From the NCBI GenBank assembly GCA_025738555.1, contig JAOVFP010000003.1:4898001-4962000 (forward strand): 64,000 nucleotides of DNA, written 5' to 3'. This document shows, in pieces, positions 38,220-50,525 of this stretch (positions are counted from its first letter, which is position 1; each line of letters begins with the position of its first letter). The translations under genes and the position numbers were made by a program. The notes beneath the pieces were generated by a model. The model saw only the letters and a program-made list of their open reading frames with translations. It was not told the origin of the DNA and made no database searches. The DNA comes from Cyathus striatus (taxonomy: Eukaryota > Basidiomycota > Agaricomycetes > Agaricales > Nidulariaceae).

Positions 38220-38389
38220 TTTTTTTTAGATGAATTAGCTTTTGATTTTGAAGTTCAACAAGTTTTAATAAGTTAAATACGCTGTGAATGTTTGGAATGG
38301 ATGAGTTACGTAGATGGCATAGCGTACTAGCATGTACTAGAAGTCATAAAATGGGAAGATGTGACTAGTTAAATGGATAACAGCTTTAT

Positions 38390-39249
38390 TTGATTAGCTG
38401 CCACGCTGATTGAGGAGACCAATGTCTCGACTAGGGTATTTATATAAGTACTTGCTTGAAGTTTAAAATATATGTTAAAACTTTCGAATAAAGACGAATC
38501 GATCGTTATGATGACCTGCGAAAATAAAGATATCAAGCAACAACCACTTTTGAAGGCGATCCAAAGGCGATCCTACATGCAGCTGTACTAGACGGTGAAA
38601 TACATACTATGTCGGTAGATAATAGGATTGTTTCCAGAAGTGATCTATTTGAAACGTGATATATTGATATTCCAGTTATTGTCCACTTGAACATCTCAAA
38701 TTCTACTAAAATCATTAATCGGGGGGAGTGGCGAGCGTTGATGTTCATTTCTTCGACAAATCAAGTCCTGAAGCAATCCTGAAAGCCTGAAGCTCAATAT
38801 TGGTCGACAAATAAAGTGATTACTATTTATTTACATACTATTACACTAAGTATGAAAAAAGTCGGAGGATTCATCGAAGACATATACTTGAAACCTAGAG
38901 TATTATACTTTTATCGTACTTGTAATTATTGTGCATTGACATCTAGTTAGTACTCTATCTGTAAATACTACATCGTGGCAAAGAATCGTGGTGCGGAGTC
39001 TATCTGATGTCAATGGTGTCATTAGAGTACTGGCGACAGAGAAATGCAACCGCTCTCCTTAAGCATATACTATTTCTTGCACTCTGCGCTGGTGTCAAAG
39101 ACCATGTATATATCCTATTTGTTTCATGCTGATCATGTACAGACTTATAAAAAGTCGGTTTTGAGCTCAGGGGAGAAACACAACTTAAAGGGCCCAGTGG
39201 CGATGGAAATGTTACAGTATAAGTACTTCCTTTCGAAGGACGTGTGATT
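38390..39249 (+). pseudogene. Decayed tandem copy of the GNAT gene
   Basis: The sequence repeats the upstream GNAT gene in the same order and strand: CTTTCGAATAAAGACGAATC matching the intact TAAAGACGAATCGATC, then the GGCGAAATACATA-like, GATCTATTTGAAACGTGAT, CAGAGAAATGCAACCGC, AAAAAGTCGGTTTTGAGCTC and AAAGGGCCCAGTGGCGA blocks. Deletions, small internal duplications (GGCGATCC twice near 38560) and stops destroy the frame, and the WFPPGKD and start regions are missing. The last codons read KDV then stop, as in the parent. Confidence 0.8.
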
Positions 39250-39402
39250 TTCTTGGAGAAATTAGCTTTGATTAAGCTTAAGCTAATTTAAATACTTTAT
39301 GAATATTTCGAATGTACGAATTACATAGATAGTATATATGCTATATGTACTAGAAGTTATAAAATGGCGAATAAAGTTAGAGTGTCAGAATAGTAGTAGT
39401 CG

Positions 39403-41704
39403 TTACAGCATATCAGCGGTCTGTTTTACAAGTTCTTCAGCAGCATCATTACGAGGTGTAATAGAAAATTTGAACGGAACAGGATGGCTCATATTCCAAG
39501 TCAGATTAACTTACTGTAGGAGCTTTAAAAATCTCACCAAATCATTCCCGATGTGAACTTGGGTTCAACTTTTATCGGCATCCCTTTCTCGTCCAATGCA
39601 GGCCTAATATTGAATGCACTCAAAATACTTGCAATGGAAATCCACACCTGAGCTTCCGCTGTGTATCTTCCTGGACACATTCTTCTTCCATATCCAAACA
39701 TTACGGAGAGAGGGTCAGTGGGAGAAAATTGTTGCCCTGAATCTGGTTTGTTCATAAAACGATCCGGATTGAAAGTCGTAGGGTTGGGGAAATTTTCAGG
39801 ATCGTGGAGAATACGCCTATATGTCAAACTCAGAAACATGCATGACTTCATGTCTCCCAGATGTTATTACATACCAGGAATTTCCAACGATCATAGTCCC
39901 AGCTGGAATGAAATACCCGTTATATTCATCGTCGTGTGTTGCCATATGCGGAAGACCAAGAGGTGCTATTGGATTCCATCTATTGAAGTTAAAATATTTC
40001 AATAAGATGAAATCATGCTGAAAAAAATAACAATCAACTACCTCAGGACTTCTTTGGTGATGGCGCTAATGTACGGAAGGAATGGCCTATCGCTAAATTC
40101 AGGTAAACGCCCTGATCCGACCACATTATCCAATTCCGTCTGCGCCTTTTCTTGAACCTCAGGATGAAGCATGATCGCGAGAATAAAGGAATGTAAAGAC
40201 GACATCGTCTGTAAAATTCGAGGTAAACATGCGACCTTTTGCACTAGAACAGGAACGCATACACTTTCAGCACCAGCTGGAAAAATATCATCAACATCTT
40301 TAAAGCTATTTGAAGCTTCGAGTATACATACCAGCATAAGCTAGTCCAGCGCATCCTTTGATGGTATCCAGGTCTTTAGTTACATTCCCCTTCCCTTCGA
40401 AGTCTGAAAGTAGGTTAGAAACGAATGAAGGTTTTGCGGTCCCTTGTCTCTATTATTCATCATCTCTGTAAAGTCTTTACGCATCTGATAAAGAAGGCAT
40501 ACATACAAACGCATTCCGAACATATTCGAATGGTGCATCTCTCATTTCGTGAACCGCATGTCTCCATTCGCGAGCCTTCTTCTGGAATCCAGCTCCAGGT
40601 ATCCACTCACTATAAATAGTTAAATGATCAATGAAACGTGGCGTAATAGCATGACGACCTTACGGAACATATTTCACTGATTCATAGGTTATCGACGTCA
40701 AGTGCTTAGACAAAGAAACTTCAAGTTTAGAAGTACTTACGAATAGGAATGATGTCCACCAAGAAGTTTCCGGGTTTTGCGGCCTCAGCCATTCCTTCAA
40801 GTGCCTTCTCAGCAATAGACAAATACTTATCACTCTTAGGCGCGACAGTAATTCCATATATAACGCTCATAATAAGACTCGCAGCGTTACTATGAAGCAA
40901 GCGTAGATTGTAAATGGAGTCAACACGAAAAAACGGCTATAATATTACTCACTGCCGAAGGTGTTCCACTAGATCATCCGGGGTGTGGAGCAATCTACGA
41001 AGAAGTTCATGCGCTTCTATCGTTTGAGTGGGCCAATAGACTGGGGCGACAGCAGGCTGAAACTGACGGTGGAACATCCTTCTGTGGATCTTCCATCGGT
41101 CACCTAAGAGAAAGTATTCAGCCTGGAAGTAAATGTCACAATAAGTCTACCCGTTCCTACCATAGCGCATGTGCCCGAAGCTCCAGTCCCATCCCATCCT
41201 GAAGCGATCGTTTAGTAGTGGTGACAGAGAATATGAAGAGAGGGTTCTACAGTTCAACCATAGGGGATACAATTCGATCTGAGTAGTTAGAAGAACGCTT
41301 TTCGAATAAATCGTGCGCTGTCTGGAACGAATTCAAAAATAGAACGTTCCTCCCGAGAACGCTCATGAATACGAGATCACCTAACCAGATATTAGTCCTT
41401 CAGCCAGTTACGGTCAACAAAGAGTTAGAGGCACACCATATTTCTCAGCAAGTTTGTAGTATGTCTGCGTTTCATTCTCGAGGGCGAAGTCAAATAAGTT
41501 GCCAAGGAGAGGTAATGGTTTTGGTCCTGGGGGATGAGGTAAACCACGGGGATTAGCCAAGCGTTGCGCCCTCAAGCGTAATGCCACTATGACGAGAGAG
41601 AGAAGGAAAATTATCAATAAAATAAACAGATACGTTGGATGCCCTTGAAGTAAAGGTATCCTTATTTGTGAAGCAGGGAAGAGATAGAGGGTGGTTGAAT
41701 TCAT
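39403..41704 (-). CDS. Cytochrome P450 (CYP64/O-methylsterigmatocystin oxidoreductase-like)
   Basis: Minus-strand multi-exon P450. It starts at 41704 with a short lumenal end and one membrane anchor ([18 protein letters not shown]), the hinge [19 protein letters not shown], then helix-[14 protein letters not shown]-helix AGAES (before an intron), [15 protein letters not shown]-helix ExxR in ITKEVLR, NPDRF, and the heme loop [11 protein letters not shown] with the cysteine ligand (near 39669-39698). The last exon is reached through a 50-nt intron and gives [15 protein letters not shown] and ends QTADML. Such P450s oxidise lipophilic substrates at the endoplasmic reticulum. The substrate is unknown; no metabolic cluster surrounds it. 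Confidence 0.87.
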
Positions 41705-44142
41705 GGCTGCAAATTTGGAGACGCATCAAGTGCTCAATTTAAGACTTAAAAATGGCATGCTTCAGCTGTTGATCCGAGGCAAATATCTCGGCGACGAAGC
41801 CTACATGATACCCTCTTTTACGATGGTTGTACTGCACTTGGACGCGCGCCGACTTCTATGCTTGGATCATTGGATACACACCCCCGCTCCACTTTCTATT
41901 GTGGTTTTGGGAACGCCCCTAATCGGCTGCGTGTTCTTCATTTCGTCGAAGTTCTTAAATTGTCCAACACTAACCACGCGGAGATCCTAGGTGAATCGCC
42001 TTTGAACACATGCTGGCAATTGAGATGAACGGGCTCACACTGTTTTGCACTACACAGTTTTTGTTGACATGATTCATGTCAGATAAAAAGTTGCGCGGTT
42101 TCAACGGCTGTTGTAGATGTCAGAAGGAGGTGCTACTGTCGAGCTTTGCGAGCGCATTGCATCAACTGCATATTTAAGTATCGATAAGGCAAACGCAGAA
42201 GGCTGTATGATCGACTCAGTCCCGACAAGAAGGGTTATAGACAGCTCCGACTTTTTCTTGAATTGTTACCAGGTACCGCGAACATATTTTACAAGGTATA
42301 ATTAGTATCATAGATTCTAGAGTAAGATAGACATGGCCACGTTAACGGTAGTAAAATATTAATAACATCCTACTCACGGTAGTACTAAGCTCAGCATATC
42401 GCAGCGACCTGTCGATCTGCCAAGGCTTTCGATACACGATTGAGAATCATATCCGCGACGTAAATAAGCACACCTGGATGGACGGACGGACGGAATCAGG
42501 AGTATTGGAGGTGCAGTGCGTTATTTCAGGACTTGAGTTAAGAATGCACAATGTACAGCGTAATAATCAAAGTTTATGTGATAAACTTTAAAGTGAAGCA
42601 AAAAAACAAATAATGTCACTGATCAGTAGATCACGCGAATCATTGAATTCCCGCGTCACAACCGTGACTAAAGTTTCAAATTCAAACGTCTCTTACTTTC
42701 ACTTTCGTTGCGGCCTGCAGTGAGGTATTGTGGTTATCATTGCACCGCCAGTTGCTGAGCCCTACTCGATAGACGCACAGGCTCCCAGGGGGTGCAGCAA
42801 CAATAAGATTCTCTGCCGTCTGAATCGGAAAAATGATAATCCCCCTGCATCATACTGGATTCCTTATCATGATTCATGATTTGGACGGTGGAAGTCAAGT
42901 GGAAGTACTTATTCATTGAAACCGGAATCTAGGATGTGCATTCTGTCCGTCTTCGGCGCATATACCCTCTTGGCTGCTACTATTCATCTTCTGCGTCCTA
43001 TGCCTCATGGTGGTGTTACTTACCGGGATACTTGGCACACTGGCATGAAACGAATATCCTCGAGCTTTAGTCTTTACAGCAGCACCAATAGGCAACGATG
43101 ATGCTTAACAGTATTTCCAAATGATTTTAGTCGCTGAAGATAAACCAAATACTTGGATCTCACTTGGGTCGATCTCGCAGCTTTAGTAACGAGGTTAATG
43201 GTCTCCTTTCACTTTGACATTGCTACCCGTGGGCATATAACCAAGATCTTCTGGGACCGTGTCGAGCTCAGAGTCATTTATCTCAGCCAGATCACGAGTT
43301 TATCAACTTCTAATCCTGACCACGCTTGTGTAGCAATGTATGTTCATTGATCTCACTGCGGACATGCCGGCACCTGAAAATCAGAGCTATTAAGCATAAT
43401 AAAACACTCAACAAACAACAGGCCCCTGAAATTCTGGAGGAGAAACTTGGGCCGCGGTACTAACATGTTCAAGCAGGACCAGGTACGTGGTAGAAATGCT
43501 GCACGAATGCATGACATTGCTGTTGTGCACATGCATGCTGTGATAAATTCATACATTCTAGTGCGACTAACGCTATATGTCTTCGAAATCCCAGGTAAAT
43601 AGCGCTAGCAGTCTCATAAGATTCTTCGTTACTAGTATACATCATGGAAGCCTCGTGCGCCGTCTCTCCCGCTGCACGCGCCATCGAGTTGGGTAGACGA
43701 GGAACATCTTATAGTAGGTGCATTCTCCCATAATATACCATTCAGCCGTTGCAAAATTACATGCATTCTTCATACACCTTTACATTTACTCGACAATTTC
43801 ATTTTGAAGCGGTGTCCAGCAGACATCCCAGAGTACCCGCCATCCGGCTATCGCTGTTTTCTACATTCCTTTCGTTATGTAGTGTCTGCTTTCAATTATT
43901 TGTAAACTTCTTGCAGATCGACACTTTCGGGGGCTCCCTCGGGCAGAGTAACAAATGGAGTTGATATATACGTATTACGCTGACCACCTCTATGATGGTA
44001 ATACATTTCACAAGGGGGGTATTACAGAGTCGCAGAAGCATCTTAATGCTCGCATTAAGGACAGTGCCATACAGTATATATCAGAAAATAAGTGTATAGC
44101 TATTTTACAATAGAATTGACACCACGAGCTATGAGCAAGAAG
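41705..44142. other. Long intergenic region, no gene recognised
   Basis: Open frames up to ~100 codons without recognisable content. A short GGAC repeat (three units) lies near 42480. Nothing supports a gene. Confidence 0.4.
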
Positions 44143-44979
44143 TCAGCTAAACGTGATGTTGTGAAGGAAATTCACTGTACCTGATAAGTACTCCTTCGCA
44201 GTACTGACACTCTATGGCGCGTATTAGTGAAGAAACATGAATATATGAGCTACATACCAGACCCTTTATTAACTCATAAACACTCTTGTCGTGGTATCTC
44301 AACCCAGTAGCTGGATCAGTATAAGGAGCCTGATGTTTCTTAAATCAGAGGAATGGCCATGAAAGTATGTTCTAAGCAAGTACCTCTAAACCAGTTATAT
44401 CACAATAACGCTTCTGAGGCAGAACAGAAGGTGGTACCTCTATTGAAGAATCTATGTGTAATGCTTGTGAGCACGATATACCTGTACTCTGAATCTGTGT
44501 GACTCACAAGTTGGCATGTCCTCTTCGATTACTCCCCCGTTAACTGCAGCGGACGGCAGCAAGGAAGGTTGTACTTTCTCTTCTCCATCGACCTCCATTT
44601 CATCTTTGTTGCTGGTGCTATCACTGTTTGTTGCCCCCTCCAGCTTCTCCAGCCTTCGTCTCTCCCTTTCACTCCGTTCCCGCTCTCGTTCCTGGCTAAG
44701 AACGGTCTTCAAATTCTTTGTACGACGGTTTATATTCTTCGTATAATTAGGATTCTTAAATGGACGTGGATCCTGCAGATACGACATCTGTTCTGCTAAT
44801 GACTACGGATTATAACATTTATATAAAGCAGCGTTCAATCAGTATTGGGAATATGCATACTGGAATATGAGGCGTCGCAGTGCCATCGGAGGCAGGTGCC
44901 TTCTTCTTTGCAGCACCTTTAGGGGGCCTGTATATATGTCAAGTTAAACGGCAAGCAAGACGGGTTGCAGGTCTTACAT
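44143..44979 (-). CDS. ies6: INO80 chromatin-remodelling complex subunit Ies6 (YL1 C-terminal domain)
   Basis: Six exons (44979-44978, 44927-44861, 44787-44508, 44451-44384, 44329-44258, 44211-44143) sum to 558 nt, 185 residues. The product has RPFKNPNYTKNINRRTKNLK, the Ies6 hallmark, a charged helix, then the YL1_C domain: IEVPPSVLPQKRYCDITGLE, APYTDPATGLRYHDKSVYEL and a short tail AKEYLSG. Ies6 (human INO80C) binds the Arp5 module of INO80, which moves nucleosomes and H2A.Z. The start codon is split: AT at 44979-44978, a 50-nt intron, then G at 44927. The frame upstream of it is closed by a stop, which supports this start. Head to head with PUF6, starts ~150 bp apart. Confidence 0.87.
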
Positions 44980-45129
44980 GACGGTCAGTGGTTAAGCTCA
45001 TCATGGCAGGTGCTACTAAGTGTGCCGTTTGAACGCATCTCGCGAAGTGTGACCGCGTGACACAAATCTGGTAATCTCGTTTTTCAGTTTCTAAAAACAT
45101 TGCCTTCTACCATCCTCCTCACAAAGATA

Positions 45130-47533
45130 ATGGCTCCTGCACCAAAATCCTCAAAGAAAAGACCTGCGCCCTCCCAGGCGGGTCCAAAGGCCAAAAAAGC
45201 AAATACTGCAAAAGGAACGAAAGAATCCAATCCTACAAAACGAAGCAAGCCTGTCACTGTACCGCAGGAGCCAGATAGTGCTAGTGGATCAGACTCAGAA
45301 GAAGACTGGGAGGATATGAGCAGTGAGGAGGAAGCACAGGCTCAGCCTATGGATGAGGATGCCGATGAGTTCGCCATGGACGAGTCAGAGGATGTCCCAG
45401 AAGGAGGTGAAGATGCTCAACCAAAAGTACCTAAAGATCCAAATGGTACGTGCATTCTACATGTTCACATATTTGGAGCTTAGCTCACAACTGCAATAGC
45501 ATCTAGAGAAGGTCATAAGGCACAAAAAGTTGTTCAGGAACAACGAAGGGCTGCAAAACCGCATTCCGATTTACTTACGGAAGCGAAGCTAGTATGGGCA
45601 CCAGCGCGGCAGAAGAACATCACCTCTGCAGAGCGACAGAAACATATAGAGGCCCTTATGAAAGTTATACGTGGCAAGGTCAAAGATATTGTTTTCAAGC
45701 ATGATGCCAGTCGTATAGTCCAGACAGTGGTGAAGCACGGGAAGCAGAAAGACCGAGATGAAATTGCGGTCGAGTTGAAGGGGAAATACAAGGAGCTTGC
45801 GCAGAACAAGTACTCTAAGGTATAGTTCGTCCGTCACAATTGCCTCTAGCTGTCTAATTGCTTTATAGTTCCTTATAACTAAACTCATTCGTTTCTGCCC
45901 AACGCATCGCGCCTCCATCCTTACCGAATTCCAATCAAGCGTCCTCCGTCTACTTCTTCATCGCGAAGCTTCCTCCGTCCTTGCTGACGCCTTTGAACTT
46001 TACGCTAACGCATATGAGCGTTCTATTCTTCTTCGTGAATTCTACGGCAAGGAGGCCACATTATTCACCATCACAAGCGGCACGGAAGACGAGAAGCAGA
46101 AGTCGAGGAAAGGTCTCGTTGGACTACTGGAAGGAATTGATGGAGATAGGAAGAAGAGGGTTTTGACGGCGCTGAAAGAGAACCTGGAAACAATGTTGGT
46201 GCAATCTTCAATTAGTCGCATGTGTGCTGATTTGATCCAGATTCAACAACCCGGATAAGGGTGCCATCACACACGCTATCGTACATCGCGCTTTATGGGA
46301 ATACCTAAATACTGTTAATACCCTTCCAGACGAGGCTGAGCAGGAGAAATTACGAAGAGAGGCATTCGAGAAGTACTCTACTTCATTGTGCCATTGGAAC
46401 ACGTTATCTAACATCCTTCGTGTAGTTGCCAGGAAGCTCTTGCAGAAATGGTACACACAAGAGATGGCAGTCGTGTTGTTCGGGAGTTCATTGCCCGCGG
46501 CTCAGCGAAGGTATGTTACAAACAGGTTACGTCGCACTATGCACTTCTAACGCGCTCAATAGGACCGAAAGCAAATATTGAAGGTCCTCAAACCCCATAT
46601 TGAGCGCATGTGCCTCGATGACGAGGCGCAAACTGTGTTGTTCACTGCTTTCGACGTCGTCGAGTATGTTTTATCTCCTATGTTTTACTGCCTGGTCTAA
46701 TTTCATCCTGAACAGTGACACTAAACTCCTGAGTAAAACTATTGTTCCCGAAATCACTGGTGCTGCATCAAAGCTCTACTCAACTACACAAGGACGGCGG
46801 TCACTACTATACCTGATCGTTCCTCGAACAACGAGGCATTTCACCCCCGCGCAGATTGCCTCGTTGGCAGAGACCGATAGTATTAGAGAGAAGACGAGCA
46901 AAAAAGATCCTGAAGCAAGGCAAGAGGAGATTCTAAAATCTGCCAGCTCCGCGTTACTTGAGTGGATCGCTAAGGACGGAGCTAGTCTCGTTCGTGAACC
47001 TGCTGGCGCCTTGATTGTAACTGATGTTATGCTCTACGCCGATGGAGGTTTGTGTTCACGTTCTACCTCATTTACGTCATTTTTTGATATTATGTATGTC
47101 AGATAAATCCGAGGCAATCTCAACCCTCCTAACTCCCTTCTCATCGCACTATCCCTCTACAAGCTCTGACCCTCACCCAATCGACCTCCCCCACACCTCC
47201 AGAGCCTACAAAACCCTCCTCCAAGGTGGCCACTTTAACCACCGCACAAAATCCGTGACCCCTTCCCTCGCATGGGACGCAGCGGCATTTGCAGTTGCAC
47301 TCGTTGAGACCGTCGACAAAGGTGTCTGCGTCAATGCCTGCACGAAGGGCGAAACAGGCGGCTTGTTCTTAATGGCGGAACTATGCACCGCATTGGTCAA
47401 CGCTAAAGATGATAAGGCTGTTGACGCCAGGGAGGACATTAAGAAGTGGTTCAGTGGCGATGTGAGGAAGGAGATTGAAGCTGGTGAAGCGAGAGGCAAG
47501 AAGGCCCTTTTGGAACAGTTGGATAGACTATAA
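45130..47533 (+). CDS. puf6: PUF6/PUM3-type pumilio-repeat protein (ribosome biogenesis)
   Basis: Eight exons (45130-45445, 45500-45819, 45869-46194, 46241-46372, 46426-46510, 46563-46663, 46716-47047, 47103-47533) sum to 2043 nt, 680 residues. A basic start (MAPAPKSSKKRPAP) and acidic stretch precede pumilio repeats: IVFKHDASRIVQTVVKHG, KYSKFLITKLIRFC, MVHTRDGSRVVREFIARG and the CPL domain (GRRSLLYLIVPRTTRHFTP, LEQLDRL end). The set matches yeast Puf6 and human PUM3, which act in 60S subunit assembly in the nucleolus and, in yeast, in ASH1 mRNA control. An in-frame ATG at 45100 would add ten residues; the second one fits the family start better. Confidence 0.9.
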
Positions 47534-47754
47534 GGATGCTTACTTTCCTTGGATTCCGTAATCTGTTTTCGTGCTTTGTTTTATTGAAGGCTTCACTCTT
47601 ACTCATTTCCTTGACACTACAAGCAATAGGAATGCATTGAATACTGACATTAGACAAAAGTAATAATATATCTCGTTAAATACATCGTTCAAAGATGGAG
47701 TAGGGGTATTTTATCACAAGGAGCCAGTTTCAAATTTTGGAAATTGACGTCGCC

Positions 47755-49227
47755 CTATAAAAGACTTCCCTCAGCAACACCCTTCTTCTCCACGCCGGAT
47801 TTGACGTGCTGGGCATAATCAATGTTAAAAGCCTCAGCGCCTTGTCCAAGCGCAGCCTTATCGCCAAAGAAATACGTCGAATTGCTCTTACTCCTCGCGA
47901 TAGCGTTGAGCTGCTCTAGACGCTTTAGTTCAACGAGGGTGTTAAGGGCACGCTGTCTATCTTCCGGCTGGATGTTGTCTTTGTCTTGTGCGATTGAGCG
48001 GGCAATGCTTTCGACTTGTTGTGCGATTGCGTCGGCTTCTAGGACTGATTGTTGTTGCCTAGCCTCTGCTTCGCGGATGACAGTCTTGAATGCTGCGTCT
48101 GCTTCGTTTGATTTGGCGACGAGCTATTTGGTACGGGTAAGTCTTGGGATATGCAGGGCATACTGGGTTACTTACGTGACCTTCACTCTCCAGGATAACT
48201 CTCTGTTTCTGTCCCTCGGCGACATTAATCTGTGCCCGTGTGTCCAAGAGCTGCTTTCTGCGATTCCGCTCTGCTTCCATTTGAAGCTCAAGTTGTCTCT
48301 AGCGATGAAGTTGTTAAACTAGATCTACATGTAAGTGAGAAATAATACCAACCTCTACTTCTCTGTTTGCAGGGTGGAAGGATTGGACTTCGAACCTTGT
48401 ACATTCCACGCCCCAATTCTAACAACATTGATGAGACGGACTGCAACAAATCAAAGCTAATAGTAACCATACGATGATAGAGGTTCCAATTACGGTATTA
48501 AGCCTCGAGTTGAGTTCATTTCGGTCAGCGATGACTTGGTCATATGTGAACTGACCAAGTACGGATCGGACAGCAGATGTTCCTGTGTTTTTACGTTTTC
48601 GTGGACGTTGCTGACTGAAAAACACGCCTATTGGGAACGTTTATCTCCATTCCTTTGGATGAATAAAAAGGCTCACCTTGTACCCGTCAACGACGCGATA
48701 GAAGAGGGAACCTGATACTGTGACTGGGACCTATCCTAAGATTATATAAAAGTCATTATGATACATAATGGGAACCTTACATTGTCGGACGTATATCCTG
48801 TCAACTATGAAACAAAAGCCAGCATTGGCATGGTTACTTCAAGCGAGAAGATAACACGAAAACATACGTTAGGAATAGAGATAGACGACTCTCGTAAATC
48901 AACAACAAGTACGGTGTGAAGAACGGGGATAGCAATATTCAAGCCGGGATCCAGTCGTACCGGATCTCTTCCGAATCTAGTAAAAAGAAATCCGCGTCAG
49001 CGCTCCAGCTCGCTCCAGTCAATCTAAAAAAAACCTGTAACGAACGTTAATCTCCAACCTTCATGAGCCTGTTCGATAATTTTAACAAAGCTACGACGCT
49101 GTAACGCGTGGGCAGGAACAGTGATTGCAGGAAGAGCAGATGGTCTGGCCAGAATATGACCTGCAGATGCGATGAAGGCCCCCGACTTCCGGGACACGGG
49201 ACGCGTATATGCGTTTAGAATCGACAT
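47755..49227 (-). CDS. Mitochondrial stomatin-like SPFH protein with one apparent frameshift
   Basis: Eight exons (49227-49046, 48976-48868, 48804-48781, 48730-48677, 48627-48473, 48418-48353, 48298-48176, 48123-47755) sum to 1082 nt and need one extra base near 48588 to give 360 residues. An Arg/Ser-rich start (MSILNAYTRPVSRKSG) looks like a mitochondrial targeting peptide. Then follow HEGWRL + TFGRDPVRLDPGLNI, TSDNVPVTVSGSLFYRVVDG, ACFSVSNVHENV, SAVRSVLGQFTYDQVIADR, WGVECTRFEVQSF and the coiled coil RQLELQMEAERNRRKQLLD. This is the SPFH/band-7 fold; proteins of this type organise mitochondrial membranes. The third exon has only 24 nt. Confidence 0.87.
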
Positions 49228-50525
49228 GGCAACTGAAGTTTGCAAGTGAATGTAGGTGAATGGATAAGCTGAAGGCAACCAGATGAAGAGCTTATAAACG
49301 CATGGAAGAAATTGCTGTGATGAAAGTATTTGATCTGCCGAAGGTGTACGCAAGCGAGAATAGCTTTTACGGAACTTATGCTTTCACGGTGGACCTACGA
49401 TAAATAATTCATGGGCGGTATCTGGAATTTAGAAATGGAAGAAAAACATATGCAGTACGACTTGATCCTAGCCCCGGGCTCCAGAACCAAGAGGTGTAGA
49501 AATTGTGTTCAAGGCGGGTGTTGGGCGGGTGCTCGCGGTGACGCGGCCAGTGCTAAAGTTCCGGATGGCATTGTAGTCGAAGATAATGACATAATGCTTA
49601 ATGGTATTGCCACACATTGCCAAACAGAGCAACCACAGGTCCCGTTACTAATATCATAATGAACAGAACAACGGAAGACCTCTGCTTAGCGACCGTGACA
49701 ATGGAAAAATCAATTCAGCCAAATTCCATCGCGTACTGGCAGGTACTGGCATTGATAGTATGCTATACCGTGATTATACGGACTGCTCTTAATAATTATT
49801 GCTTATCACTGTCAATTTTTCCTGTAGGCCCATCCCTGCCCATCGTTGTGGTAAACAAGTGTTCAGCCAAGAATATTGGCAGCAGCTTCAAGCCTTCAGA
49901 ACTAATATACCTGGAGCCGATGATTGAGTTAGGGGAACAAATCCACTTCCTCACCACCCCAAGATTGTCAAAAAGGATTGCCTAAAAGGCCGGATTCGTC
50001 CTTTTTCATCCACCCCGCATTCCGCATTTACTTCGGATGGTAACCAACGATGTTTTTCCGAGCGCTATGACCAGCTATGACCGCGCCACTGGAAGCTTTC
50101 ACGTGCTTCGATGAAATAATATCAAGCGCCTCGCCCAAACCTGGTCTGCCATGTTCTCTCGGATATAACGGTCTTTCTGCTGGATGAATATTTTTTCTCT
50201 CGCGTGACTTTCACTCCACCGCGAATCAAAGTGAACGCGTTGAGCTAGTACCTGCTAGTACGCGCCAAGGGTTTAATGCATGCAATCTCTCCAGATCCTT
50301 CTGGTCACAATTATACTCCGGAACAACCACTGCAATATGCAGCTTGGCTACCGCTAGCAACGCTGAGATCCGTCCTTCGTACGAGCTCTACCAGGCACTC
50401 CCCAGGCTCCCCCATCCTCGAAAGCCTCCCGGATTTTTTCCGAGTGGCCTGCTTTAAAAGTGCTCGAATTTACGCTCAAAAAATCTTCATTCAGTTCACT
50501 CTTACCCTACCGCTGCAGTACTATC
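49228..50525. promoter_or_regulatory. Divergent promoter region of the SPFH gene and the cellobiohydrolase
   Basis: 1.3 kb between divergent starts, no recognisable gene. The last 70 bp before 50526 are pyrimidine-rich with CTTTAAAAG at 50452-50460 as a possible TATA-like site, in keeping with a strongly regulated cellulase promoter. Open frames at 49411-49985 have no recognisable content. Confidence 0.4.

Noticed and set aside
41705..44142. A gene in the gap between the P450 and Ies6
   Set aside because: Frames are short, with no shared family wording or consistent splice chain on either strand.
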